Shown here: piece after piece, positions 5,019-5,075 of the stretch | How the letters are laid out: the number at the start of each line of letters is the position of its first letter | Position numbering within the stretch: the first letter of the stretch is position 1 | Assembly (NCBI GenBank): GCA_964369885.1 | Contig: CAYJGQ010000120.1 | Coordinates: forward strand, 1 to 5,075 | Source: Heteroruminococcus sp964369885 | Lineage (GTDB): Bacteria > Bacillota > Clostridia > Oscillospirales > Ruminococcaceae | Length of the DNA: 5,075 bases | Reading direction: 5' to 3' | Translations under genes and position numbers: made by a program | Notes under the pieces: model-generated | Database searches by the model: none | What the model saw: only the letters and a program-made list of their open reading frames with translations | What the model was told of the DNA's origin: nothing

Positions 5019-5075
5019 AGACCGTGGGGCTTTGCCCCACACCCCACCACCTTTTGAAAAAGGTGGACGAAAACT
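5019..5075 (+). repeat. 57-bp intergenic repeat, right copy (continues past the window)
   Basis: This is the plus-strand partner of 92-148, with one mismatch in 57. It begins with AGACCGTGGGG, the complement of the core tandemly repeated at 114-218, but only a single unit is present here. Hairpins are GTGGGGC/GCCCCAC at 5024-5030 and 5034-5040, and CCACCTTTT/AAAAGGTGG at 5047-5055 and 5058-5066. No gene is visible in 4995-5075. Element length and what lies beyond are unknown. Confidence 0.8.

Noticed and set aside
1..5075. CRISPR array interpretation of the 35-bp periodicity
   Set aside because: Only three units, the conserved core is 11 bases, the remainder is itself hairpin-forming and partly shared between units, and no cas gene is in view.

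Overview
The window looks like chromosomal DNA from a Gram-positive anaerobe of the Clostridia, probably Oscillospiraceae/Ruminococcaceae. The reasons are strong AGGAGG ribosome binding sites, a substrate-binding lipoprotein with a Gram-positive-style tether, consensus sigma-A promoters, and GC-rich intergenic hairpin elements of a kind I associate with that group. The placement is inferred from style and recalled repeat types, not from a search.

All five confident genes lie on the minus strand, so the order of transcription runs from right to left. At the right edge is a copy of a structured intergenic repeat (5019-5075). A paired 9-bp direct repeat and a near-perfect promoter (4966-4994) follow, then a branched-chain amino acid aminotransferase (ilvE, 3825-4895) closed by a clear intrinsic terminator (3778-3811). 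Next is an RluA-family pseudouridine synthase (2798-3682) with no obvious promoter of its own. A strong AT-rich promoter (2722-2749) then drives a polar amino acid ABC transporter: binding lipoprotein (1827-2657), permease (927-1688) and ATPase (218-940). A 13-bp hairpin separates the binding protein from the permease, while permease and ATPase overlap by 14 nt. This layout fits differential expression, with excess binding protein over membrane parts.

Left of the transporter, bases 53-218 hold no gene. They are packed with GC-rich hairpins: three 35-bp units sharing an 11-base core, a 57-bp stretch matching the right-edge repeat at 56 of 57 positions in opposite orientation, and a terminator-like 11-bp stem. 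Bases 1-39 may be the C-terminal end of a plus-strand gene convergent with the transporter.

Functionally the window is amino acid metabolism (branched-chain transamination plus amino acid import) with an RNA-modification gene between. The protein-coding content is conventional. The points worth a second look are the structured repeats, the hairpins around the binding-protein gene, the direct repeat upstream of the ilvE promoter, and a short open frame ahead of the pseudouridine synthase. I saw no CRISPR array, tRNA, rRNA, transposase or evident novel defence system.
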